Of a DNA stretch of 64,000 nucleotides, positions 10,001-18,681 are shown in pieces. A program made the translations under genes and the position numbers. The stretch's first letter is position 1. Every line of letters begins with the position of its first letter. The notes below the pieces were generated by a model. The model did not search any database and was not told the DNA's origin. It worked only from the letters and a program-made list of their open reading frames with translations. The stretch is from Mycobacterium attenuatum (lineage in GTDB: Bacteria > Actinomycetota > Actinomycetes > Mycobacteriales > Mycobacteriaceae), in assembly GCF_900566085.1 (NCBI RefSeq), contig NZ_UPHT01000042.1:21729-85728 (forward strand), given 5' to 3'.

Positions 10001-11570
10001 AGGTGGTCAGCAACGCCACGGTGGCGCCACCCGCCTTCAGCTCGGCGACAGCCGCTGCCACCGCGTCGTCGACCGACCCGTCCACCGGATACAGCTGGTC
10101 GAATCCTTGTGCTAGAGAACGCAATCCATCGTCATCGAGGGAGGAGACGCGGGGGTGCGAGCGGCGTGCCTCGGTGAGCACCGCCGCGGCGAACGGATCG
10201 CGCACCGGGCTGATCAGCGCCTGGCCGGTGCCCCCGCCGGCTCCGGGGATATCGGCCAGGTCGTGCCATCCGGCGCTCAGCTCACCATTGTCCAGTGCGG
10301 CGCGCACCGCTTCCCAGGCTCGGGTACGTTGCGAATCCTGAACTCCCAGAATGCGACTGACCATCAACTCGTCATCGTAGAACGCCCGCGGGTCGATCAT
10401 GATCGCGTCGACCCGGTCGAGTGTGCGCAAGGCACCAGGGCGCAGCACCAGCGCGTCGTGGCGGGCGGCCAGGCCGCGGCTCATCGCGCAGCCGAATGCC
10501 TCCCGCACCGTGCGCAACGGCTTCGGAACGGCGGCCAGCGCGGCGGCGCCGGCCGTGTCGGGGTTGCGGGAGAGCACGCCGGCCACGGCGGCGGCGCCGA
10601 GGCCGATCGCACCGATGCGGTTGGCGTAGCGTTCCGCCGGACCGTCGGCGGGAGTCGGCACGCTTCTGGGTGCCGACGCGGCGTCGTCAGGCACCGGCCG
10701 GCTGCCCAGCCCAGGTTCATGGCGACGCCAGGTGAGCCGGCCGGTCCAGGCCTCGGCCGCCAGCATCGCGCGGGTCGCGGCCTCGGCGGCCGCCGCCGTC
10801 GGCGACAGCGTCAGCGCGGCCGCCGTGGCGTTGACGACGCCGAAGAACATGTCGGTGCCCTCGGGTCCGAGGCGTCGTTCCAGCTCGCGGCGCAGTCGCG
10901 GCACGTGGTCGGCCAGGGTCGGCGGCACGGCCACCAGGTCGGGCAACCTGGGCAGCCGCAGCAGGCTGCCGGTCAGCGACAGGGCGAAGCCGGTGGTGGC
11001 GGCCGCGGCCGCGGCCGCGATCATCCGTCCCATCAGCAGCGTGTCGTCGCCGGGCAGACTGGCCGGGTGCGTGTCGCTGGTCCCGTGGCGCCGCTCGGCG
11101 CCGGCGACGATCCGGCAGAGCTGCGCCGCCGAGGGTCCGTCCGGGTCGACGGTGGCGACCAGCCGCGCAATGGTGGGGTTCAGGAAGGCCTCGCGCACAC
11201 CGGGCGTTGCGCGGACGGCCGCGAGTATGTCGGTGGCGATCGCTGCGCCGTGCTTGTCGCCGAGGCCGCGCACCTCGATCCAGTGGCGGGGACCGTTGGT
11301 GCTGATGCGCCGCGCCGGCGGGCCACCCATCGCCTCGACCGCAACCCCCGCCGCCGCGCGGGTCAACGCCGAAATATCCGGCGCTGCACGGGATAACGAT
11401 CTGCCCATGCTCGCTGCCACGTCGCCACCCAGCAGGACGGTGCCGACGGCGGCACCGGCGACCGCGGTGCCGGCGGCAACGGTCCTGCGGGTGCCCGCCA
11501 AGGCAGCCCGCAGCGGCGCTGCCACCAGGCCGAAACCGGGTAGACGACCGGGTCCGATCAGTCTGTTCAC
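7080..11570 (-). CDS. Giant P2-like cation-transporting P-type ATPase (CtpH/CtpI type)
   Basis: About 1,496 residues from a GTG at 11570 preceded by GAGG five bases away; the frame is open to 11753. The C-terminal half is a complete pump: TGES actuator loop, PEGLTLVVTLAQLA in the membrane core (typical of P2/Ca2+-ATPases), the phosphorylated Asp in DKTGTL at about residue 965, and the hinge MVGDGVNDAAA. The N-terminal half has a metal-binding-like fold with no CxxC, then a degenerate copy of the pump core in which the DKTGTL position reads MIDPRAF. This two-part design is that of mycobacterial CtpH and CtpI (about 1,540 and 1,630 residues). The ion is unknown; P2 features favour Ca2+ or Mg2+ over copper. 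At an unusual locus relative to H37Rv. Confidence 0.88.
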   Translation of the reverse strand: MNRLIGPGRLPGFGLVAAPLRAALAGTRRTVAAGTAVAGAAVGTVLLGGDVAASMGRSLSRAAPDISALTRAAAGVAVEAMGGPPARRISTNGPRHWIEVRGLGDKHGAAIATDILAAVRATPGVREAFLNPTIARLVATVDPDGPSAAQLCRIVAGAERRHGTSDTHPASLPGDDTLLMGRMIAAAAAAATTGFALSLTGSLLRLPRLPDLVAVPPTLADHVPRLRRELERRLGPEGTDMFFGVVNATAAALTLSPTAAAAEAATRAMLAAEAWTGRLTWRRHEPGLGSRPVPDDAASAPRSVPTPADGPAERYANRIGAIGLGAAAVAGVLSRNPDTAGAAALAAVPKPLRTVREAFGCAMSRGLAARHDALVLRPGALRTLDRVDAIMIDPRAFYDDELMVSRILGVQDSQRTRAWEAVRAALDNGELSAGWHDLADIPGAGGGTGQALISPVRDPFAAAVLTEARRSHPRVSSLDDDGLRSLAQGFDQLYPVDGSVDDAVAAAVAELKAGGATVALLTTSQLKAAQRADVTIGVQRQRHPPPWGSDVVVTDLAGAWRVLHALPAARAATDNAVRLSASASAIGALMLIPGVPGRSSVSVNIGMAASLWFGFRSAAKVFRDPLPEPETVHDWHSLPVTEVRRLLPRPADEHRAEAASTWWQSLPPIRLAHKASVGSWRLVRDFAEEMRSDLSDPITPLLATGALASALLGSPLDAVLVGGVLLVNAGLSAEQQLHAERILNRLLAVQDPPARRRVGPLEEQRHEKVAAKRLRPGDVIEIHADEVVPADARLLHASDVEVDESMLTGESLPVAKQTEPTPGAPLAERDCMLYAGTTVVAGTAVAVVTAVGSRSEVRRALAMAPRKSTEIGLQRQLRRITRRALPFSVAGGALVGLLSVARGTPLRAAVGSAVTLIVAAIPEGLTLVVTLAQLAAARRLTGESVLIRNAHCIEALARLNVVCFDKTGTLSENRLKVKVVRPMTGFTPAQVLDAALSTTYSRHAHRVEHATDDAINQAAADPALRGSRPQPRPNRDAFLPFQSGRPFAAALVGTRLTLKGSPEVLSSALAGPSARIGPLRKQIDELAAKGLRVLAVAERRLSREQAAAAAADPDLLESLCTSELTPIGLLGMADTPRPTAQAVLAALADREIGVRLITGDHPTTAAVIAQELGIDVTVEQVVTGSDWEAMSADQRAEAVVSRLVFARMTPEHKIEVVQTLERAGLVTAMVGDGVNDAAAIRAASVGVGVGARGSDAARTAADVVLLDGKIEALLDALDEGEQLWRRVHSAVSVLLGGNLGEVSFALITTILTGRSVLNARQMLLVNMLTDALPAAALAVSPQAGTAEVDRGEAAMWRAIGIRGASTTIGAMLAWLLASATGTQHRAATVALIGLVGTQLAQTLADSHGALVVLTTVGSFGALAVVVTTPGLSQVFGCTPVGPLGWGQALLAAAVAGGVSALAPDLLVRSSENARRLIAAAADSAASVDAADAQARG

Positions 11571-11795
11571 ACCCACCTCGCACCGATTCTCGAATAAGCC
11601 GGCCGGGAAAAGAAACGCTTGGTTGGGGCTCACCACATCGGCGCGCGCGTCATGTCGAATCAAGGTACGCCTTGGCGGCGCAGTAGCGGGTAGTGACGCC
11701 CCGATGTGGGTAGACATGGGCAATGGTCGGCATGACCCGGCGCGACGAGACATTCACGTACCGGGTTCACGTGGTATTGGCGGCGGCCTGACAAG

Positions 11796-12818
11796 ATGGC
11801 CGTCGTGCATGTCGCGCCGAGTTACCAGGGTCGCGTATGGCGTTGCGGTGAGCCACAGGACGACTTCGAATTCGACCGCATCTCCGATTACCTCAGCGAG
11901 GACGACACCTTGGTGTGGGTCGACTTGTGCGGTCCGGACCACGAAATACTGCGCGAGCTGGCGGCCGAACTCGGCCTGAACCCCTGGGCCGTCGAAGACG
12001 CCGTGGCAGCAGCCGAACGTGTCAAAGCCACCGCATACGAAACCCACACCTTCTTCACCGTCTACGCCGTCGACGTCTGCCCCGTTGCCAAAGCCGGCAC
12101 CGATCCCCGGCCGATGCTGGCGATGCGCCGGGTTTCGGCGTTCGTGCTTGCCAGGGGTTTGATCACGGTGCGCCTGACGACGGACTTCGACATGGCGCAG
12201 GTTGCTCGGCGATGGCAGGAAATCGGGGGGCAGCACTACGGTGTCGGCGCTTTGGTGCACGGTTTGCTCGACGTCGTCGTCGACAGTCATTTCGCGGCGG
12301 TGGAGGCACTCGACGACTGCATCGAAGACATCGAGGACGAGTTGTTCGACGGCAACTCGCGGCAGGCGAGCTTTCAGCGCCGGACGTTTCAATTGCGCAG
12401 GGACCTGGTGAACCTGCGGCGGGTTGCGTTGCCGATGCGCGAAGTCGTCAACTCCATCCAGCACCATCGCCTACACGCCTTGCAGGCCGAGGCGGCCCGA
12501 GAACTCGACCCGCTCTACGCCGACCTGTATGACCACGTGCTTCGGGTATCGGAATGGACCGAGTCGTTACGTGACATGATCACAACCATTTTCGAAACCA
12601 ATCTGTCACTGCAGGACGCGCGGCTGAACACCGTCATGAAGAAGCTGACCGGGTGGGCCGCCATCATTGCCGTACCGACCGCGATCACGGGCTATTACGG
12701 CCAGAACATTCCCTACCCCGGTTTCGGCCACGTCTCGGGTTTCATTGTCAGTACCAGCGTGATCGTCGTCCTGATGGTGGTGCTCTATGTGACGTTCCGG
12801 CGGCGCGACTGGCTCTGA
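11796..12818 (+). CDS. CorA-family divalent cation channel, GQN variant
   Basis: A 340-residue CorA-like Mg2+/Co2+ transporter. It has a large N-terminal cytoplasmic funnel, a long helix with many charged residues (LDDCIEDIEDELFDG), and two C-terminal membrane helices. The family signature GMN at the end of the first helix reads GQN here (ITGYYGQNIPYPGF); I recall this version as common to one actinobacterial CorA subgroup. The protein ends with the usual basic tail FRRRDWL. It is divergent from the large P-type ATPase, with a 225-base gap, and both could serve divalent cation balance. That pairing is inference. Confidence 0.88.
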   Translation: MAVVHVAPSYQGRVWRCGEPQDDFEFDRISDYLSEDDTLVWVDLCGPDHEILRELAAELGLNPWAVEDAVAAAERVKATAYETHTFFTVYAVDVCPVAKAGTDPRPMLAMRRVSAFVLARGLITVRLTTDFDMAQVARRWQEIGGQHYGVGALVHGLLDVVVDSHFAAVEALDDCIEDIEDELFDGNSRQASFQRRTFQLRRDLVNLRRVALPMREVVNSIQHHRLHALQAEAARELDPLYADLYDHVLRVSEWTESLRDMITTIFETNLSLQDARLNTVMKKLTGWAAIIAVPTAITGYYGQNIPYPGFGHVSGFIVSTSVIVVLMVVLYVTFRRRDWL

Positions 12819-12896
12819 CCGCGCGCGCCGCACAGTTCGGTGATTATTGTTCGTAAGTCCGGTCCGCAAGTCCGCCGAGATCTGTAGTCTGCGAGC

Positions 12897-13751
12897 GTGC
12901 TTGGCGTTCGTGACGCGCTCGGGCCCGCGCGGGTGCGGCTGTACGGCGGGCCGGTGCTGGCCGAACTTGACGCACGGTTCGGCACAGCGGCTGGCCGGAA
13001 GGTGCTTGCCGGCGAAGTGGTCGACAGCCGCGGCGCGGTGATCGATCGCGATACGGTCCTGCCGCCGGGGTCTTTCGTCCACCTGTATCGGGATCTGCCT
13101 GACGAAGTTCCCGTGCCCTTTGAGATGCCGGTGCTGTATCGCGACGACGACATCGTCGTCGCGGACAAACCGCACTTCCTGGCGACCATGCCGCGCGGGC
13201 GCCACGTCGCCCAGACGGCGCTGGTGCGGCTGCGCTGTGAACTCGGGTTACCCGAGTTGAGCCCGGCGCATCGGCTGGACCGGCTCACCGCCGGGGTGTT
13301 GCTGTTCACCACCCGCCGCGAGTTGCGTGGCCGCTACCAGACGCTGTTCGCGCGCGGTTTGGTGCACAAGACCTACCTGGCCCGGGCCGCGGTCGACCCC
13401 ACCGTGGCGCTGCCGCGCGTGGTCCGCAGCCGCATCGTCAAGCGTCGCGGTCAGCTGCAGGCGGTGTGCGAACCTGGCGAGCCGAACGCGGAGACGTTGG
13501 TCGAGCTGATCTCACCGCAGGGCCTGTACCGGCTGACGCCGCGTACCGGACGTACCCACCAGCTGCGGGTGCATATGGCGTCACTGGGACTGCCGATCAC
13601 GGGAGATCCCCTGTACCCCAAGGTGCTCCAGGACGTTGACGGTGACTTCAGCTCGCCGCTGCAGCTGCTGGCGAAGCGCATCGAGTTCGACGATCCGCTC
13701 ACCGGCTCGCGCCGTGAGTTCATCAGCCGCCGAGAGGGAATCTGGTCATGA
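12897..13751 (+). CDS. RluA-family pseudouridine synthase (Rv3300c orthologue)
   Basis: A 284-residue RNA pseudouridine synthase. The catalytic motif PAHRLDRLTAGVLLF is present with its essential Asp, followed by the family motif TGRTHQLRVHMASLG. The start is fixed by an in-frame stop (TAG) only nine bases upstream of the GTG at 12897. The target RNA is unknown. Its stop overlaps the start of atsB in ATGA, so the two are probably co-transcribed and coupled, the same order as Rv3300c-Rv3299c. In H37Rv the gene directly upstream is phoY1; here it is the CorA gene. Confidence 0.92.
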   Translation: MLGVRDALGPARVRLYGGPVLAELDARFGTAAGRKVLAGEVVDSRGAVIDRDTVLPPGSFVHLYRDLPDEVPVPFEMPVLYRDDDIVVADKPHFLATMPRGRHVAQTALVRLRCELGLPELSPAHRLDRLTAGVLLFTTRRELRGRYQTLFARGLVHKTYLARAAVDPTVALPRVVRSRIVKRRGQLQAVCEPGEPNAETLVELISPQGLYRLTPRTGRTHQLRVHMASLGLPITGDPLYPKVLQDVDGDFSSPLQLLAKRIEFDDPLTGSRREFISRREGIWS

Positions 13752-16651
13752 GTGAAGACAACGTGCTGGTCATCGTCGCCGGGTATCAGGACATTGATTC
13801 GGCCCGGAGCGATTTCGAGAACCTCACCGGCCGGGCCAACGCCAAGACGGTCCCGCTGCAGGGCGCGGTGCTGGTCGGCAAGGACGACGAGGGCAATCCG
13901 GTGCTGCTCGACACCGGGAATCGTCTGGGCCGCCGCGGCGCCAAATGGGGCGCGGGTGTCGGCTTGGCGGTCGGGCTGTTCTCACCGGCGCTGCTGGCCG
14001 TTGGGTTGCTGGGCGCCGCGACCGGAGCATTGGCCGGCACCTTCGCCCATCATCGGATCAAGAGCGGCCTGGCCGACAAGATCGGCCAGGCGCTATCGGC
14101 GGGCAGCGCCGTCATCATCGTCGTGACACCGGCGCCGGGCCGGCTGCCGGTCGAGCAGACCCTGGCCGGATCGCCGATGAAATCGGTTGCCGAACTGAGT
14201 CATTCGACATTGCGAAGCCTGGGCGCAGCACTGCAAGAAGCGATGGGCAAGTTCAATCCCGACCGTACGAAGCTGCCGATACCGCAGCGCGGCTTCGGCG
14301 GCACGATCGGTCGCACCATGGCAGAGTCCGTCGGCGACTGGACGATAGTCCCCGGCCCGAGCGCGCCGGACAATGCGCCCAATGTCTTGATCGTGCTGAT
14401 CGACGACGCCGGGTTCGGCGGACCGGACACCTTCGGCGGCGGCATCCGAACGCCGACGCTGTCTCGGGTGGCGCAGAACGGGTTGGCCTACAACCGTTTT
14501 CATGTTACCGCGGTGTGTTCGCCGACCCGTTCGGCACTGCTGACCGGGCGCAATCATCACCGGGTGGGGTTTGGTTCGGTGTGCGAATTTCCGGGTCCGT
14601 TCCCGGGTTATTCGACGGTCAAGCCGCGCAGCTGCGCCGCGCTGCCGCGAATCCTGCGTGACAACGGTTACGTCACTGCGGCTTTCGGCAAGTGGCATCT
14701 GACTCCGGACAACGTCCAGGGAGCATCCGGGCCGTTCGACAACTGGCCGCTGGGTTGGGGCTTCGACCATTTCTGGGGTTTCCCCACCGGCGCCGCCGGC
14801 CAATACGATCCGATCATCACCCAGGACAACTCGGTCCTCGGCATACCGGAGGGACAACACGGCAAGCCCTACTTCTTTCCCGACGACCTTACCGACAAGG
14901 CCGTCGAATGGTTGCACACGGTACGGGCCCAGAACGCCACCAAGCCGTGGCTGCTGTATTACTCCACCGGCGCCACCCACGCCCCGCACCACGTGTTCAA
15001 GGAGTGGGCCGACAAGTACCGCGGGCAGTTCGACGAGGGCTGGGATGTGTACCGGCAGAGGACGTTTGAACGCCAGAAACAGCTGGGAATCATTCCTGCG
15101 GACACCGGACTGACCGAGCGGCCCGACCTGTTCCCGGCGTGGGATAGCCTGTCGGACACCCAAAAGCAGCTCTATGCACGGCAGATGGAGGTGTTCGCCG
15201 GGTTCTCCGAAAACGCGGACTGGAACGTCGGGCGGCTGCTGGATGCCATCGAGGATCTCGGCGAGGCCGACAACACGCTGGTCTTCTACATCTGGGGCGA
15301 CAACGGTGCCAGCATGGAGGGCACCAACACCGGTTCGTTCAACGAGATGACGTTTCTCAACGGCCTGGATCTCGACGCCGATCAGCAGCTGGCGCTCATC
15401 GAGCAATACGGCGGCATCGAAGCTCTCGGCGACGAATTCACCGCACCGCATTTCGCGAGCGGCTGGGCGCACGCCAACAACACGCCGTTCCAGTGGGGCA
15501 AGCAGATGGCCAGCCACCTCGGCGGTACCCGCGATCCGATGGTGGTGGCCTGGCCGGCCCGGATCCGGCCCGACGGCCAGGTTCGCGGCCAGTTCACCCA
15601 CTGTATTGACATCGCACCAACGGTGTTGGCGGCCATCGGTTTACCGGAGCCGACCAGTGTCGACGGTGTCGAACAGGAGCCGATGGACGGGACCAGTTTC
15701 CTACACACCTTCGACGCCCCGGCCGCCGAAGAGCGCCACACCGTGCAGTACTTCGAAAACTTCGGCAGCCGCGCCATTTACCGGGACGGCTGGTGGGCGT
15801 GCGCTCGGCTGGACCGGGCGCCGTGGGACCTGTCGCCGCAGACCATGCAGCGCTTCGCGCCCGGGAATTACGACCCCGGCCAGGACGTCTGGGAGCTCTA
15901 CTACCTGCCCGACGACTTCTCCCAGGCCCACAACCTGGCGGCCGAGCATCCGGACATGCTGGCCGAACTGCAGCAGCTGTGGTGGCAGGAAGCCGAACGC
16001 AACCGGGTGCTGCCGTTGCTGGGCGGGCTGGCCGTGATGTTCGGTGATTTGCCGCCACTTCCCACCACGACACGCTTCGCCTTCAAGGGAGACGTGCAGA
16101 ACATCCAGCGCGGCATGGTGCCGCGCATCTTCGGCCGCTCGTATGCGATCGAGGGGCGGCTGCACATGCCCGACGGCGGGGCACAGGGTGTGATCGTGGC
16201 CAACGCCGACTTCATGGGCGGCTTCGCGCTCTGGGTCGACGAGCAACAGCGGCTGCACCACACCTACTCCTTCCTCGGCGTCGAGACGTATCGACAGGTA
16301 TCGACGGAGCCGCTGCCCACCGGCGACGTCACCGCGCGGATGCTGTTCGAGAGCGACCAGCCGGTGGTGGGTTCAGGCGGCAAGGTGACGCTGTGGGCCG
16401 ACGAACGGTTGATCGGGGAGGGTCGGCTGCCGCAAACGGTGAGCCTGTCGTTTTCGTCGTATGCCGGTATGGACATCGGCCGCGACAACGGGCTAGTGGT
16501 CGACCGCGACTACGAGGACAAGGCGCCGTACGTGTTCACCGGAACCGTCAAAGAGGTGATCTTCGACCTCAAGCCCGTCCACCCCGAGGCGGAACAGGCG
16601 TTGCGCGAGCATGCCTCGGTGCAAGCCGTCGGGCAGGGCGCAGCGGGCTGA
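13748..16651 (+). CDS. atsB: Arylsulfatase AtsB
   Basis: A 967-residue orthologue of Rv3299c. The N-terminal 140 or so residues form a DUF1269/DUF6325-like domain with a glycine-rich hydrophobic hairpin (near residues 70-105). A full sulfatase domain follows from about residue 205 (NVLIVLIDDAGFGG). The catalytic cysteine that is matured to formylglycine is Cys257 in AVCSPTRSALLTGRN. The GKWH motif supplies further active-site residues. The C-terminal 200 residues resemble the beta-rich tail of the long type-I arylsulfatases. It hydrolyses sulfate esters; the natural substrate is not known. No signal peptide is seen, so it is probably cytoplasmic or held by the hydrophobic hairpin. Confidence 0.93.
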   Translation: MSEDNVLVIVAGYQDIDSARSDFENLTGRANAKTVPLQGAVLVGKDDEGNPVLLDTGNRLGRRGAKWGAGVGLAVGLFSPALLAVGLLGAATGALAGTFAHHRIKSGLADKIGQALSAGSAVIIVVTPAPGRLPVEQTLAGSPMKSVAELSHSTLRSLGAALQEAMGKFNPDRTKLPIPQRGFGGTIGRTMAESVGDWTIVPGPSAPDNAPNVLIVLIDDAGFGGPDTFGGGIRTPTLSRVAQNGLAYNRFHVTAVCSPTRSALLTGRNHHRVGFGSVCEFPGPFPGYSTVKPRSCAALPRILRDNGYVTAAFGKWHLTPDNVQGASGPFDNWPLGWGFDHFWGFPTGAAGQYDPIITQDNSVLGIPEGQHGKPYFFPDDLTDKAVEWLHTVRAQNATKPWLLYYSTGATHAPHHVFKEWADKYRGQFDEGWDVYRQRTFERQKQLGIIPADTGLTERPDLFPAWDSLSDTQKQLYARQMEVFAGFSENADWNVGRLLDAIEDLGEADNTLVFYIWGDNGASMEGTNTGSFNEMTFLNGLDLDADQQLALIEQYGGIEALGDEFTAPHFASGWAHANNTPFQWGKQMASHLGGTRDPMVVAWPARIRPDGQVRGQFTHCIDIAPTVLAAIGLPEPTSVDGVEQEPMDGTSFLHTFDAPAAEERHTVQYFENFGSRAIYRDGWWACARLDRAPWDLSPQTMQRFAPGNYDPGQDVWELYYLPDDFSQAHNLAAEHPDMLAELQQLWWQEAERNRVLPLLGGLAVMFGDLPPLPTTTRFAFKGDVQNIQRGMVPRIFGRSYAIEGRLHMPDGGAQGVIVANADFMGGFALWVDEQQRLHHTYSFLGVETYRQVSTEPLPTGDVTARMLFESDQPVVGSGGKVTLWADERLIGEGRLPQTVSLSFSSYAGMDIGRDNGLVVDRDYEDKAPYVFTGTVKEVIFDLKPVHPEAEQALREHASVQAVGQGAAG

Positions 16652-16681
16652 CCCCAGCCGGCCCCGAGACAACCGGACAGC

Positions 16682-17035
16682 TCAGGTCGAGGTGTGGTGA
16701 TGTCTGGGGCAGTACGCGGCGACGCTCAGGCCGACAAAGTACCCGGCGTGATAGCCGTCCAAGTTGCCGCCCTTGGCCAGGTCATTGGCGACGTCGGCCT
16801 TGTGCCTGCCCTGATCGAGTTCATCGCACACCTGGTGGCCGGCCAAGATAGCCGCCTGTGGGGAACTGAAGTTGATGCCCTTGCCCTTCACCGCATTCAG
16901 GAACGCGTCATCGACGCCGTCGGCTTGTGCCGTCGGGGTGGCCCGCTCGGCCAGACAAAACAGCGCGACTATCAGGATGAGACGCACCGGCAGCGATCGG
17001 GCGGTTTCGCTGTGGCGCAATAGGCTGGTCGCCAT
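16682..17035 (-). CDS. Secreted DUF732-family small protein
   Basis: A 117-residue protein with an N-terminal signal peptide: basic start, hydrophobic core (LPVRLILIVALFCLAE) and an Ala-rich cleavage region TAQA near residue 38. The mature part has the DUF732 layout of a short helical domain with one conserved Cys pair (HQVCDELDQG and VAAYCPRH), probably a disulfide. DUF732 proteins are common exported mycobacterial proteins of unknown function. Convergent with atsB, 30 bases between the stops. Confidence 0.85.
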   Translation of the reverse strand: MATSLLRHSETARSLPVRLILIVALFCLAERATPTAQADGVDDAFLNAVKGKGINFSSPQAAILAGHQVCDELDQGRHKADVANDLAKGGNLDGYHAGYFVGLSVAAYCPRHHHTST

Positions 17036-17408
17036 TGCTGGAACCTCCCGCTGACAAATCCGACGGCATGCCAGACCGCCCGCCTGCGATCATTGCCCGG
17101 CGTAATCGGACGTGGGAACCCCTCGCTGCTTGCGGCCCCGTTAGCCAAAGTTTGCGATGCCCCCGACCGTCCTCGTTGGTCCGCAGCTATGGCCATTGTT
17201 CTTCGGTTGCTGGTAAAGCGTGAGCAAAGCCTCACCACTTTTGGTGGCGTCGGCATGTCGCGACCGTATACCGGGTGGAAACTGTCGATGAAATCGTGAA
17301 TCATATTGTGCCCAGGCATGGTTGGACACCAAATCGGAATGGTCGATGTGGTTACCATGCCTCATGGCTGCGAGGAAGACAGCAGTTTGGCGGGCCCCGG
17401 ATCGGTCG
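17036..17408. other. Intergenic region without a recognised gene
   Basis: This stretch separates the divergent DUF732 gene and the pstS3-like gene. It should hold both promoters. No convincing coding region, RNA gene or Pho-type direct repeat was seen. Part of it (from 17322, or from an ATG at 17364) is open in the pstS3-like frame and could be coding if that gene starts earlier. Confidence 0.5.
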
Positions 17409-18551
17409 GTGACGATTGTGCCTTTCGGGCTATCCGCCCAAGCTCCACCGAAGCGCGGCCGATTCTGGATCGCCCTGGGCAGCCTCGGCTTTGCGGTGAT
17501 ATTGACGGCATGTGGCAGCGACACTTTAGGGGCAGATGCGACAACAGTAACGTCGTCGAGCAAAGTGGCTTGCGGCGGTAAGCCGGCGCTGAAGGCAAGT
17601 GGTTCCACCGCTCAGGAAAACGCAATGGTGAAATTTACCAAGGATTTCCAACGCGCCTGCCCGGGGCAGTCGGTGAATTACACGCCTAACGGTTCCGGCG
17701 CCGGCATCAGCGAGTTTACGGGCGGTCTAACCGATTTCGGCGGCTCCGATTCACCGCTGAGCAAAGACGAGTATGCCAGCGCGGAGCAGCGGTGCGGCTC
17801 GCCCGCGTGGAACTTGCCGGTCGTATTCGGGCCCATCGCGATTACCTACCATGTCACGGGCCTGGCGTCGTTGAGCCTCGACGGCCCGACCGCGGCCAAG
17901 ATCTTCAACGGCGGCATCGTGACGTGGAACGACCCTGCGATCCACGCGATGAATCCAGCTGTCACGTTGCCCGATGAACCAATTCGTGTCGTGTTCCGCA
18001 GCGACGAATCCGGCACCACCGACAACTTCCAGAGATACCTCGATACCGCTTCCAACGGCGCATGGGGCAGGGGTGCGGGCAAGCGGTACAACGGCGACGC
18101 CGGCGAGGGCGTCGACGGCAACGACGGCGCAGCCGCGGCGGTGAGCCGCACCGAAGGATCGATCGGCTACATGGAGTGGTCGTTCGCGCGGGCACGACAC
18201 CTGGGCATGGCCAAGATCATCACGTCGGCCGGTTCGGATCCGGTGGCCATCGGCGCCGACTCGGTAGGCAAGGCGATTTCGGCTGCCTGGTTCATCGGAG
18301 AAGGCAACGACTTGGCATTCGACACGATCTCGTTCTACCGGCCGAACCGGCCCGGCTCCTACCCGATCGTGTTGGCGACCTACGAGATCGTGTGCTCGCG
18401 GTATCCCGATGCTCGGGTCGGCGCCGCCGTCAAGGCGTTCCTGCAGAGCGCAATCGGCGTGGGCGAGCCCGAGCTGCAGGACAGCGGATATGTCCCCGTT
18501 CCCGACGAGTTCAAGACCCGGCTGTCGACCGCGGTCAGTGCCATCTCGTGA
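17409..18551 (+). CDS. PstS3-like phosphate-binding lipoprotein
   Basis: About 380 residues from a GTG at 17409; earlier starts (ATG 17364, TTG 17322) are possible but put a long hydrophilic stretch before the signal peptide. The signal peptide is basic (PPKRGR), then hydrophobic, and ends in a lipobox LTAC, so the mature protein is lipid-anchored. The phosphate-loop motifs [12 protein letters not shown] and [10 protein letters not shown] match mycobacterial PstS3 (Rv0928) more closely than PstS1. It is intact, unlike the pst operon near 53 kb. No permease or ATPase gene is beside it, so it must share a transporter encoded elsewhere or act as a receptor alone. Followed by a PPE gene. Confidence 0.9.
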   Translation: MTIVPFGLSAQAPPKRGRFWIALGSLGFAVILTACGSDTLGADATTVTSSSKVACGGKPALKASGSTAQENAMVKFTKDFQRACPGQSVNYTPNGSGAGISEFTGGLTDFGGSDSPLSKDEYASAEQRCGSPAWNLPVVFGPIAITYHVTGLASLSLDGPTAAKIFNGGIVTWNDPAIHAMNPAVTLPDEPIRVVFRSDESGTTDNFQRYLDTASNGAWGRGAGKRYNGDAGEGVDGNDGAAAAVSRTEGSIGYMEWSFARARHLGMAKIITSAGSDPVAIGADSVGKAISAAWFIGEGNDLAFDTISFYRPNRPGSYPIVLATYEIVCSRYPDARVGAAVKAFLQSAIGVGEPELQDSGYVPVPDEFKTRLSTAVSAIS

Positions 18552-18681
18552 TCGGTGGTCCCTGCTACCGGCGGGGGTTGACGCTGCGCTCCGCCCACAA
18601 CGGCGATAGGGAAGTGGCCAGCGGCTTTCCCGTCTTGGCCAGTTGCCGTGCCGTCACCCCACTGAGTCACTGTGAGATGTC

